Shown: piece by piece, positions 1-5,139 of the stretch
Layout of the letters: every line of letters begins with the position of its first letter
How positions within the stretch are numbered: the first letter of the stretch is position 1
DNA from: an uncultured Gemmatimonadota bacterium
GTDB lineage: Bacteria > Gemmatimonadota > Gemmatimonadetes > Gemmatimonadales > GWC2-71-9
Direction of reading: 5' to 3'
NCBI GenBank assembly: GCA_913009915.1
Contig: CAJVYZ010000066.1
Span: 1-9,563 of the forward strand
DNA: 9,563 bases
The notes under the pieces: generated by a model
The model's input: the letters and a program-made list of their open reading frames with translations, nothing else
Database searches by the model: none
Told to the model about the DNA's origin: nothing
Made by a program: the position numbers and the translations under genes

Positions 1-16
1 CTTTTCCAGGAGCACG

Positions 17-481
17 GTGCCCATGGTTGAACCCGGCAATCCAGCCCCTCCGTTCACACTCCCCAGCGGAGATGGAGACACGGTGGCGCTTTCCGATCTG
101 CACGGCCGGCAGGTGGTGCTTTATTTCTATCCGAAAGACGATACCCCCGGCTGTACCACACAGGCTTGTGACTTTCGGGATTCATGGCGGGCCATCCAGG
201 AGGCCGGCGCCGTAGTACTGGGTGTATCGCCCGACGGGCCGGCTTCCCATGCACGATTTGCCCAGAAGTTCCAGCTGCCGTTTCCCTTGCTGGCCGACGA
301 GGATCACGCGGTCGCCGAGGCGTACGGCGCCTGGGGCGAGAAATCGATGTATGGCAGGACCTATATGGGCATCATCCGGTCGACGGTGATCATCGACGGT
401 GAGGGTATCGTGTCGCACGTCTTCCCCGGGGTGCGCCCCAAGGGGCACGCCGCCAAGGTCCTGGCGGCGCTGAGGGAATGA
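17..481 (+). CDS. bcp: BCP/PrxQ-type thioredoxin-dependent peroxiredoxin
   Basis: This is a 154-residue peroxiredoxin of the bacterioferritin-comigratory-protein (PrxQ) class. The family reduces H2O2 and organic hydroperoxides in the cytoplasm using thioredoxin as reductant. The active-site stretch YPKDDTPGCTTQACDF is visible. Cys46 is the peroxidatic cysteine, preceded by Pro39 and Thr43. Cys51, five residues later, fits the resolving cysteine of the atypical 2-Cys BCP subgroup. The N-terminal APPFTLPSGDG segment and the GVSPD, FPLLADED and YMGIIRSTVIID segments also match the family, and the length is normal. There are two possible starts: GTG at 17, with AGGAG at 8-12 and a 4-nt gap, or ATG at 23 with a 10-nt gap. 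The difference is two residues ahead of the fold and does not affect function. The upstream neighbour lies outside the window. Confidence 0.95.
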   Translation: MPMVEPGNPAPPFTLPSGDGDTVALSDLHGRQVVLYFYPKDDTPGCTTQACDFRDSWRAIQEAGAVVLGVSPDGPASHARFAQKFQLPFPLLADEDHAVAEAYGAWGEKSMYGRTYMGIIRSTVIIDGEGIVSHVFPGVRPKGHAAKVLAALRE

Positions 482-482
482 G

Positions 483-509
483 TCCGTAGAGTTACGGATA
501 TCGTCCGTA
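483..509 (+). repeat. Triple TCCGTA motif forming alternative hairpins
   Basis: TCCGTA at 483-488, TACGGA at 493-498 and TCCGTA again at 504-509 follow the peroxiredoxin stop directly. The central copy can pair with the left copy (4-nt loop) or the right copy (5-nt loop), giving two mutually exclusive 6-bp hairpins. No T-tract follows, so this is at best a weak or factor-dependent terminator or an mRNA-end structure. Confidence 0.35.
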
Positions 510-518
510 GCCGGGCGG

Positions 519-547
519 TTGCTTCGAGGGTCCCGAACGCCTAGCCT
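519..547 (+). promoter_or_regulatory. Possible sigma70-like promoter for the propeller gene
   Basis: TTGCTT at 519-524 and TAGCCT at 542-547 are separated by exactly 17 bp and lie about 50 bp before the strong ribosome-binding site of the propeller gene. Each hexamer matches consensus at only three positions, so the spacing is the main support. Confidence 0.25.
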
Positions 548-588
548 TTATGGCTCCCCGTCGAAGCCTGGTTGGAGTTTCCCTAGCT

Positions 589-593
589 GGAGG
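589..593 (+). promoter_or_regulatory. Shine-Dalgarno GGAGG that argues for an upstream start
   Basis: GGAGG at 589-593 is a near-perfect Shine-Dalgarno core. It is 26 nt from the first conventional start (GTG at 620) but only 5 nt from the in-frame ATC at 599. It implies translation begins upstream of 620 (see the CDS and finding). Confidence 0.5.
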
Positions 594-619
594 TCGTCAT
601 CCGTAATCTCATCGTTCCC

Positions 620-1654
620 GTGCTGGTGGTCGCGGCAGCCTGTACGCCGCAGCCCGAGGCCCAGGAAACCGTCGGCGCCGTCTTCATCGAGCCTGAACCC
701 ACCGAAACGCACCTGGGACGGATCCAGCAACTGACCTTCAGCGGCAACAACGCGGAGTCGTATTTTTCGCGATCCGGTGAGCAGTTGATCTTCCAGCGCC
801 AGGAACAGCTCGGCACCGGCTGCGACCAACAATACATCATCAACATCGACGGCAGCGGGATGCGGCGGGTCTCCAACGGCTTCGGCCGGACCACCTGCGG
901 TTACTTCATCGAAGACGACGAGCGGATTGTCTACAGCTCTTCCTTCCAGCACGACGAGGCCTGTCCCGCCAGGCCGGATTTCTCCAAGGGCTATGTCTGG
1001 CCGATCGGCAACTTCGAGATCTACTCGTCCAAGCCCGACGGCACCGATCTGATCCAGTTGACCGACAACGGGACATACAACGCCGAGTCAACGCTCTCAC
1101 CGGACGGCACCCGGCTAATCTTCACCAGCACCATGGATGGCGACCTCGATCTCTACACCATGAACCTGGACGGCTCCGACGTCCGGCGGATCACCACTCG
1201 CATAGGGTACGACGGGGGGGCGTTCTACTCCCCCGACGGTAGCGAGATCGTATGGCGCGCCATGTACCCCCAGACGGCCCAGGACACGGCCGACTACCTG
1301 AATCTGTTGGAGGAACGGCTGGTTCGGCCCTCGAACCTGGAATTGTGGCTGGCCGACGCCGATGGTAGTAACGCCAAGCAGATCACCAACTTGGGCAGCG
1401 CGAACTTCGCTCCGTTCTTCCACCCCGGCGGCGACAAGATCATATTCTCCTCCAACCACGTAACTGGTGGCAGGACGTTCGACCTGTTCATGATCAACCT
1501 AGACGGCACCGGTTTGGAGCAAATCACCGACCGGGCGGATTTCGACGCGTTCCCCATGTTCAGCCCCGACGGTTCGAAACTGGCCTGGGCCTCGAACCGT
1601 AACGGACGGGAAGAAGGGGAAACCAACATCTTCATCGCCGAGTGGGTGGACTGA
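620..1654 (+). CDS. PD40/TolB-like beta-propeller exported protein (probable lipoprotein)
   Basis: This protein of at least 344 residues carries WD40-like PD40 (TolB C-terminal type) repeats. Blades of the form SPDG-x-(K/R/E)-(I/L)-(V/I/W)F/W followed by an LDG or ADG turn and xxIT recur at about 159-192, 204-256, 268-303 and 314-341. A divergent first half (35-150) contains Cys68, Cys93 and Cys114. The family often acts as a cell-envelope scaffold or binding module; no catalytic residues were recognised. From GTG620 the product starts MLVVAAACTPQPE, too short a leader for a lipoprotein signal. The frame stays open back to a TAG at 584-586. Reading from ATC599 adds IRNLIVP and makes a good signal with a basic residue, an 11-residue hydrophobic core and a Cys. 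The coordinates given use the first conventional start, but the true start is probably 599 (or CTG 587). Signal peptidase I follows after 12 nt, so the two are probably co-transcribed. Confidence 0.82.
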   Translation: MLVVAAACTPQPEAQETVGAVFIEPEPTETHLGRIQQLTFSGNNAESYFSRSGEQLIFQRQEQLGTGCDQQYIINIDGSGMRRVSNGFGRTTCGYFIEDDERIVYSSSFQHDEACPARPDFSKGYVWPIGNFEIYSSKPDGTDLIQLTDNGTYNAESTLSPDGTRLIFTSTMDGDLDLYTMNLDGSDVRRITTRIGYDGGAFYSPDGSEIVWRAMYPQTAQDTADYLNLLEERLVRPSNLELWLADADGSNAKQITNLGSANFAPFFHPGGDKIIFSSNHVTGGRTFDLFMINLDGTGLEQITDRADFDAFPMFSPDGSKLAWASNRNGREEGETNIFIAEWVD

Positions 1655-1666
1655 CCTTGGGCGGCA

Positions 1667-2407
1667 ATGGTTGAGGGTATGAGTAAGGACAAGAAACAAG
1701 CTCCGGCGTCGTCGCGATCGTTCATGGCCTGGATTTGGGACTGGGCCAAGTCGATAGCCGTGGCGCTCGTCGTCTGGTTCATGCTGCGGACATTTTTGGT
1801 GGAGGCGTTCCGGATTCCGTCGGGGAGCATGGAGCAGACGCTGCTCATCGGCGATTTTCTCTTCGTCAACAAGGCCCTCTACGGCGCCGAGGTCCCCCTG
1901 ATCCACAAGCGCCTGCCGGCGTTTCGCGAACCCCGTCGAAGCGAGATCATCGTCTTCGATTCGGTGGAGGAAGACATCAAAGTGGTCAAGCGGTTGATCG
2001 GTATGCCGGGTGACACCCTTGCCATGGAAGCGGGCCAATTGATCCGCAACGGTATACGCGTACCGGAGCCATACGTCATCCATGCCGATCCGCTCCCGTC
2101 GGCCGACCCCCTCCTGCGTCAGCGCATGCGGCAGTGGCAGGTCCGGTACCTGGTCGATCGGGATCCCGACACCTACCGCCCTGATATCCAGGACTGGGGG
2201 CCCATCGAGGTGCCGCCGGACTCCTATTTCGTCATGGGAGACAGCCGGGACAACTCCCACGACAGCCGTGTGTGGGGCTTTCTCCCGCGAGCCAACGTGC
2301 GCGGAACACCCATGGTGGTGTACTTCAGCTACGACCAGACCAGTTGGCGCCCCTTGCCGTTTATTACCGAAGTGCGCTGGGGGCGGTTGTTCTCGAAACC
2401 ACACTAG
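1667..2407 (+). CDS. lepB: Signal peptidase I
   Basis: This is a 246-residue type I signal peptidase, which cleaves Sec and Tat signal peptides at the outer face of the inner membrane using a Ser/Lys dyad. One N-terminal membrane anchor is seen at about 26-44. Box B, RIPSGSMEQTL, gives the nucleophile Ser54. Box D, VVKRLIGMPGD, gives the general base Lys108. Box E is MGDSRDNSHDSRVWG near residue 190. The protein has one anchor, unlike the two-anchor E. coli enzyme; this is common in many phyla. ATG1667 is preferred because the next ATG (1679) has GAGGG only 1 nt away, too close for initiation. An extra segment of about 30 residues between boxes D and E (PLLRQRMRQWQV) lies where the family usually has variable substrate-binding loops. 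The gene sits 12 nt behind the propeller gene and ends facing the MFS gene. Confidence 0.96.
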   Translation: MVEGMSKDKKQAPASSRSFMAWIWDWAKSIAVALVVWFMLRTFLVEAFRIPSGSMEQTLLIGDFLFVNKALYGAEVPLIHKRLPAFREPRRSEIIVFDSVEEDIKVVKRLIGMPGDTLAMEAGQLIRNGIRVPEPYVIHADPLPSADPLLRQRMRQWQVRYLVDRDPDTYRPDIQDWGPIEVPPDSYFVMGDSRDNSHDSRVWGFLPRANVRGTPMVVYFSYDQTSWRPLPFITEVRWGRLFSKPH

Positions 2408-2421
2408 ACCGCGACCCATCG

Positions 2422-2462
2422 AAAAAAGCTACCAGCCCCGGCGGCATTAGCTGTCCGGGGCT
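2422..2462 (-). terminator. Rho-independent-type terminator for the MFS gene
   Basis: AGCCCCGG at 2434-2441 and CCGGGGCT at 2455-2462 form a perfect 8-bp stem with a 13-nt loop. On the minus strand a run of six T (plus-strand A at 2422-2427) follows after a 6-nt gap. The stem overlaps the last codons and stop of the MFS gene. The polarity serves the minus-strand gene, although the hairpin may also slow transcripts from signal peptidase I. The gap before the T run is longer than ideal. Confidence 0.55.
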
Positions 2463-3646
2463 CCATGCTCATGGGGAACGACCAGCCGTTCAGCCCTGAA
2501 CGCCAGGAAGAGGGCGATGAGCGCCATGAGCGAGGCAATCATGAACGGCGCGCGGACGCCTCCCAAGCCACTCACCACACCGAAGGCCACCGGTCCCAGG
2601 ATTCGGGCCGTCGATGCTGTGCTCTGCAGCAGCCCCAGCGCTCGTCCCTGCTCGTGCGGGTCCGTCACCCGCGAGACGAACCCGGCCACGGTCGGCGTCA
2701 CCAGACCGGTGCCCACGGCCACAAAGAACAGGCTGGTCAGCAGGGCCGGCACCAGCCACGCGGGCGACTCACCCACGGTCAGCGGGAGGGAACCCAGGCC
2801 GATGGCCAGCGACAGGCTTCCCAGCACCATCAACCTGATCTCACCCAGCCGGGGCACCAGCCATCCGACGACCCCGCCCTGGATTACTGCCGTGATCAGG
2901 CCGATGTAGACGAACAGGTAGGCGATCTCCTCACGCCCGTAGCCAAGGACGCGTTCGCCGAACAGGGTGAAGAAGGCGTACATCACCGAGAACGCGAGAG
3001 TCTCGAACAGGATGACGCCGAACGGCATCGTCAGCCGGCGCCAGTCGAGACCGGTGGGATGTGTGGTCGCGGTCCGATGGACCCTGGTTTCCGGGAGCAG
3101 CACCACTGCGAACAGCCAGTTGACGCCCGTGAGGGCCGCAGCCATGTAGCCCGGAGCGGCATCGCCCAGACGGCTGGTGATGCCGGCCAACGCCGGTCCC
3201 ACGATGAAGGCCAGGCCGAAGCTGGCCCCGATGAGCCCCATCACCTGGGAGCGCCGATGGGGAGGGGAGCCGTCGGCGAGAGACGCCTGTGCCACGTTGA
3301 CCGTGGCCCCAGTTGCCCCGGCGATGAGCCGTGACACCAGGAGCAGCGTGAAGGTATGCGCCCAGGCGAACAACAGGTACGAGAAGGCACTCCCGATGAG
3401 GCCGATGAGGATGACGGGACGGCGCCCGATCCGGTCGCTCACCCGGCCCCACCACGGCGCCAGCAGGAGTTGCACCAGGGAGTAGCTCGCCACCAGTACG
3501 CCGATGGCGAAATCGCTTCCTCCGTAGCGCGAGCCGTAGCTTGGTAACAGGGGGAGCACGATGGCAAACCCCACCAGGTCGACGAACACGGTTCCGATGA
3601 CCAGTGCTTTGACTGACCGGGACATACTGGTTGAAGCGAGCGGCAT
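2447..3646 (-). CDS. MFS drug:H+ antiporter, TetA-like (DHA1 family)
   Basis: This 399-residue protein has the length and hydrophobic periodicity of a 12-helix major facilitator. Helix 1 has Asp23 in the context VDLVGFAIVLPLLP, as in TetA-type proteins. Motif A, GRVSDRIGRRPV at 67-78, lies in the loop between helices 2 and 3. An antiporter motif C-like segment (GLIGASFGLAFIVGPALAG) occupies about 137-155 in helix 5. A matching A-like loop (PRLGEIRLM) marks the start of the C-terminal half. The family exports tetracyclines and other hydrophobic drugs in exchange for protons; the substrate cannot be read here. ATG3646 and Met8 (3625) are both possible starts and neither has a clear Shine-Dalgarno. 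The zinc-ribbon gene is 60 nt upstream on the same strand, and no TetR-type repressor is adjacent. Its Gly-rich helices and G+C match the neighbours, so recent transfer is not suggested. Confidence 0.92.
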   Translation of the reverse strand: MPLASTSMSRSVKALVIGTVFVDLVGFAIVLPLLPSYGSRYGGSDFAIGVLVASYSLVQLLLAPWWGRVSDRIGRRPVILIGLIGSAFSYLLFAWAHTFTLLLVSRLIAGATGATVNVAQASLADGSPPHRRSQVMGLIGASFGLAFIVGPALAGITSRLGDAAPGYMAAALTGVNWLFAVVLLPETRVHRTATTHPTGLDWRRLTMPFGVILFETLAFSVMYAFFTLFGERVLGYGREEIAYLFVYIGLITAVIQGGVVGWLVPRLGEIRLMVLGSLSLAIGLGSLPLTVGESPAWLVPALLTSLFFVAVGTGLVTPTVAGFVSRVTDPHEQGRALGLLQSTASTARILGPVAFGVVSGLGGVRAPFMIASLMALIALFLAFRAERLVVPHEHGAPDS

Positions 3647-3706
3647 GTGTAATGACTATCGCGGCGAGGGATACGAGTTGTGCGTCAGGAAGCGAAACTC
3701 GGTGAG

Positions 3707-3943
3707 TCAAAGCTCCGGGAGGAGTGATTCATCTCCCATAGGGAGAATGTACTTGGCGTTCCGATCGCACGAAGTGCAGTGTAAGGTAATCCGGCTCCCG
3801 TTGCCCTTGGAGCTCCGCTTCGGCGTCCGCTCGATGGTGGCGGCGCCACAGGACGGGCAGACGAGGTCCGCCCGCTCTCGATCGGCGGATATCAGGGCTA
3901 AGGCCTCCGGCGCCCGGTACTCCTTGATTCCCTTACGACCCAT
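3707..3943 (-). CDS. Small zinc-ribbon protein of unknown function
   Basis: This is a 78-residue protein with a CPSCG pair at Cys29/Cys32 and a CTSCD pair at Cys56/Cys59. The CxxC-23-CxxC pattern is typical of a four-cysteine zinc ribbon. The first 25 residues and the stretch between the knuckles are basic, which would suit nucleic-acid or protein binding, but no named family was recognised. The start is supported by GGAGAGG 8 nt upstream of ATG3943. The gene lies just upstream of the MFS transporter on the same strand and faces away from the cupredoxin gene. It may share an mRNA with the transporter, but nothing in the sequence shows a functional link. There is no membrane segment or signal peptide, so it should be cytoplasmic. 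Confidence 0.75.
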   Translation of the reverse strand: MGRKGIKEYRAPEALALISADRERADLVCPSCGAATIERTPKRSSKGNGSRITLHCTSCDRNAKYILPMGDESLLPEL

Positions 3944-4019
3944 GTGGCGGGCCTCTCCGGCGACGGGGAACAGTGGACTTTCCGCCCCACTTTGCCATTT
4001 TGCAATCTACCGGGCCAAG

Positions 4020-4032
4020 TAGACCTGGTCTA
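4020..4032. promoter_or_regulatory. 13-bp palindrome in a divergent promoter region (operator candidate)
   Basis: TAGACC-T-GGTCTA is a perfect dyad with 6-bp arms and a 1-bp centre. It lies in the 145-bp region between the divergent zinc-ribbon and cupredoxin genes, 57 bp before the cupredoxin start. It has the size and symmetry of a dimeric repressor site. No regulator gene is nearby. Confidence 0.35.
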
Positions 4033-4088
4033 GAGAGAGTTCTGGGCCGGGCGGGCCATCGTCGCGCCCACGTCGAGGAATTTCCACC

Positions 4089-4505
4089 ATGACCTACCGC
4101 CGTTCACTCCTGCTCGCGCTGTCCCTGGCCCTCTTTAACGTGGGCCCGATCGCCGCGCAGAAGGTCCATCAGGTCGAGATTGAAGGGGACCGGGACCAGG
4201 GCCGGTTTCGCTTCGATCCCGCGCGGATCACGGTCGCGCCGGGCGACATCGTCCGCTTCGTGGTGCGGTCCGGCCAACCCCACAGCGTCGTCTTCGACAG
4301 TACCGGTCTGGCACCGGGCGACATATCGGCGCTGAACGACGCCCTTCCCGAGAGGATGAGCCTGCTGAGCGGTCCAATCCTCACCGAGGAGGGGCAGGTA
4401 TTCGAGATCAGGATCCCTCGGCTATCGCCCGGGACCTACCGGTTCTACTGCCTGCCACACCGAGCCTACCGGGCCGAAGGAGTGATGGTCGTCGAAGGGC
4501 GATGA
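4089..4505 (+). CDS. Secreted cupredoxin (plastocyanin/azurin-like) without the usual axial Met
   Basis: This is a 138-residue exported protein. A Sec signal peptide is clear: basic MTYRR, a Leu-rich core, and cleavage near IAA-QK (residues 23/24). The mature part is a single cupredoxin domain of about 115 residues. It has the typical FDPARITVAPGDIVRF strand and ligand His65 in QPHSVVF, then the C-terminal loop YCLPHRAY with Cys121 and His124. Cupredoxins carry electrons in the periplasm or bind copper. In plastocyanin the axial Met lies five residues after the second His; here that position is Ala129, and the only nearby Met (133) falls in the following strand. The site may therefore be a three-ligand copper centre or have an altered spectrum, or the domain may not bind copper as a type 1 centre. 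The start is supported by GAGGAA 8 nt upstream of the ATG. No oxidase or reductase partner gene is adjacent. Confidence 0.88.
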   Translation: MTYRRSLLLALSLALFNVGPIAAQKVHQVEIEGDRDQGRFRFDPARITVAPGDIVRFVVRSGQPHSVVFDSTGLAPGDISALNDALPERMSLLSGPILTEEGQVFEIRIPRLSPGTYRFYCLPHRAYRAEGVMVVEGR

Positions 4506-4675
4506 TCGCCCCACGGGGTCCCTTACCGGGGAGAACCCCAACAATGGGAAAACTCCCGGAAACGACTGCCGTCATCGTCGATTCAGGTGCCTGAAGCCGC
4601 CGTGACCCCGGGTCTCTAAAGGGGTGCCAATGGTGACCGGAGTAGAGTACGATGTCGATTTATTCGGGTGACATT

Positions 4676-4727
4676 CGGGGTTGTTATAGCTACTACTAAC
4701 ATCACCTGTTTGGAATAACCCCGTTTT
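4676..4727 (+). terminator. Hairpin with 10-bp stem and short T run
   Basis: CGGGGTTGTT at 4676-4685 pairs with AATAACCCCG at 4714-4723 (one G-U pair), with a 28-nt loop and TTTT at 4724-4727. The polarity suits a transcript coming from the cupredoxin side, 170 nt after its stop. The long loop and short T run make it a modest terminator candidate. Confidence 0.4.
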
Positions 4728-4739
4728 CCGGAAAGCCGC

Positions 4740-4766
4740 TTGACTGGCATGGGGGCGAATTAGTAC
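4740..4766 (+). promoter_or_regulatory. Possible promoter for the basic-tail protein gene
   Basis: TTGACT at 4740-4745 is a good -35 hexamer. TAGTAC at 4761-4766 is a moderate -10, but the spacer is only 15 bp. It lies just after the 4676-4727 hairpin and would give a leader of about 30 nt containing the Shine-Dalgarno AGGAGG at 4793-4798. Confidence 0.3.
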
Positions 4767-4803
4767 GTTGCCGCCCATCCGACGGCTCTTCTAGGAGGGA
4801 ACC

Positions 4804-5127
4804 GTGGTTTCAGAGCTTGGCGGCGCCCAGATGTCGACCCTGCTGGAAAGTCTCCCCGGCATTGCTAACGTACTTCGGAGTCCGGTGGCGGATGCCCTGG
4901 TTGGCCTGATCCGGGCCGGCGCCGGCATCGGCGATTTCTCGGTCGAAGACGCCGAGGAAATGGTTCGCTATGCTACCAGGCGGGGCCTGCTCGATCCTGA
5001 GGAGGGAGAGCGGGTGCTCGACGATGTCCATCAGGTCCAGAAAACGAAGAGCAGCCGTGGCTCCAAGAAGACCAAGGCTGCCAAGACATCCCGTTCCGCC
5101 AAGGCGGCTCCCACCCGCAAGAAGTAG
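4804..5127 (+). CDS. Small helical protein with a histone-H1-like basic tail
   Basis: This 107-residue protein starts at GTG with AGGAGG 5 nt upstream. Residues 11-79 read as amphipathic helices (LLESLPGIANVLRSPVADAL; then FSVEDAEEMVRYATRRGLLDPEEGERVLDDV). The pattern 'helix - RRGLLDPEEGERVL' resembles small phasin-like helical proteins, where a short helix is followed by G-x-L-x-x-E-E-G. Residues 80-107 are a tail with nine Lys and three Arg among Ser, Ala and Thr. This resembles bacterial H1-like tails and the basic tails of PhaF-type phasins that bind DNA. It has no signal peptide and no cysteine. A DNA-binding or granule/nucleoid-associated role is an inference. The 3' end stops 12 nt short of the convergent chemoreceptor gene with no terminator between them. 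Confidence 0.75.
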   Translation: MVSELGGAQMSTLLESLPGIANVLRSPVADALVGLIRAGAGIGDFSVEDAEEMVRYATRRGLLDPEEGERVLDDVHQVQKTKSSRGSKKTKAAKTSRSAKAAPTRKK

Positions 5128-5139
5128 CCCCCGGGCTCG

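Larger units (their letters stand above)
4506..4803 (+). other. 298-bp intergenic region with several hairpins
   Basis: No convincing gene is seen here; the one minus-strand open frame lacks coding character. Just after the cupredoxin stop are small GC hairpins: GGGG-AGAA-CCCC at 4528-4539, and GGGA-AAAC-TCCC shortly after at about 4545-4556. In the centre lies a larger hairpin followed by TTTT (4676-4727, listed separately). The segment 4650-4720 is noticeably more A+T-rich than the surroundings. A possible promoter and a strong Shine-Dalgarno for the next gene sit at the right edge. Most of the region could be the 3' end of the cupredoxin mRNA or a small RNA locus; nothing proves either. 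Confidence 0.5.

Noticed and set aside
1294..1872. 192-codon minus-strand open frame over the propeller/signal peptidase junction
   Set aside because: It crosses two well-supported plus-strand genes and resembles no protein family.
1499..2419. 306-codon minus-strand open frame across the end of the propeller gene and signal peptidase I
   Set aside because: It is antisense to signal peptidase I with all catalytic boxes intact. The product is rich in His, Arg, Pro and Gly, typical of a high-GC shadow frame, and shows no domain.
2465..3334. 289-codon plus-strand open frame antisense to the MFS gene
   Set aside because: The product is extremely rich in Gln, Arg, Gly, His and Glu with no fold-like pattern, and it has no ribosome-binding site of its own. 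The MFS reading on the other strand is unambiguous.
2931..3710. 259-codon minus-strand frame overlapping the start of the MFS gene
   Set aside because: It is a shifted frame of the transporter with Arg/Pro/His-rich content. The real frame has the expected membrane helices and motif A.
3985..4010. TTTGC/GCAA direct and inverted short repeats before the zinc-ribbon gene
   Set aside because: The arms are only four or five bases long, well within chance for this length. No -35/-10 pair could be assigned with them.
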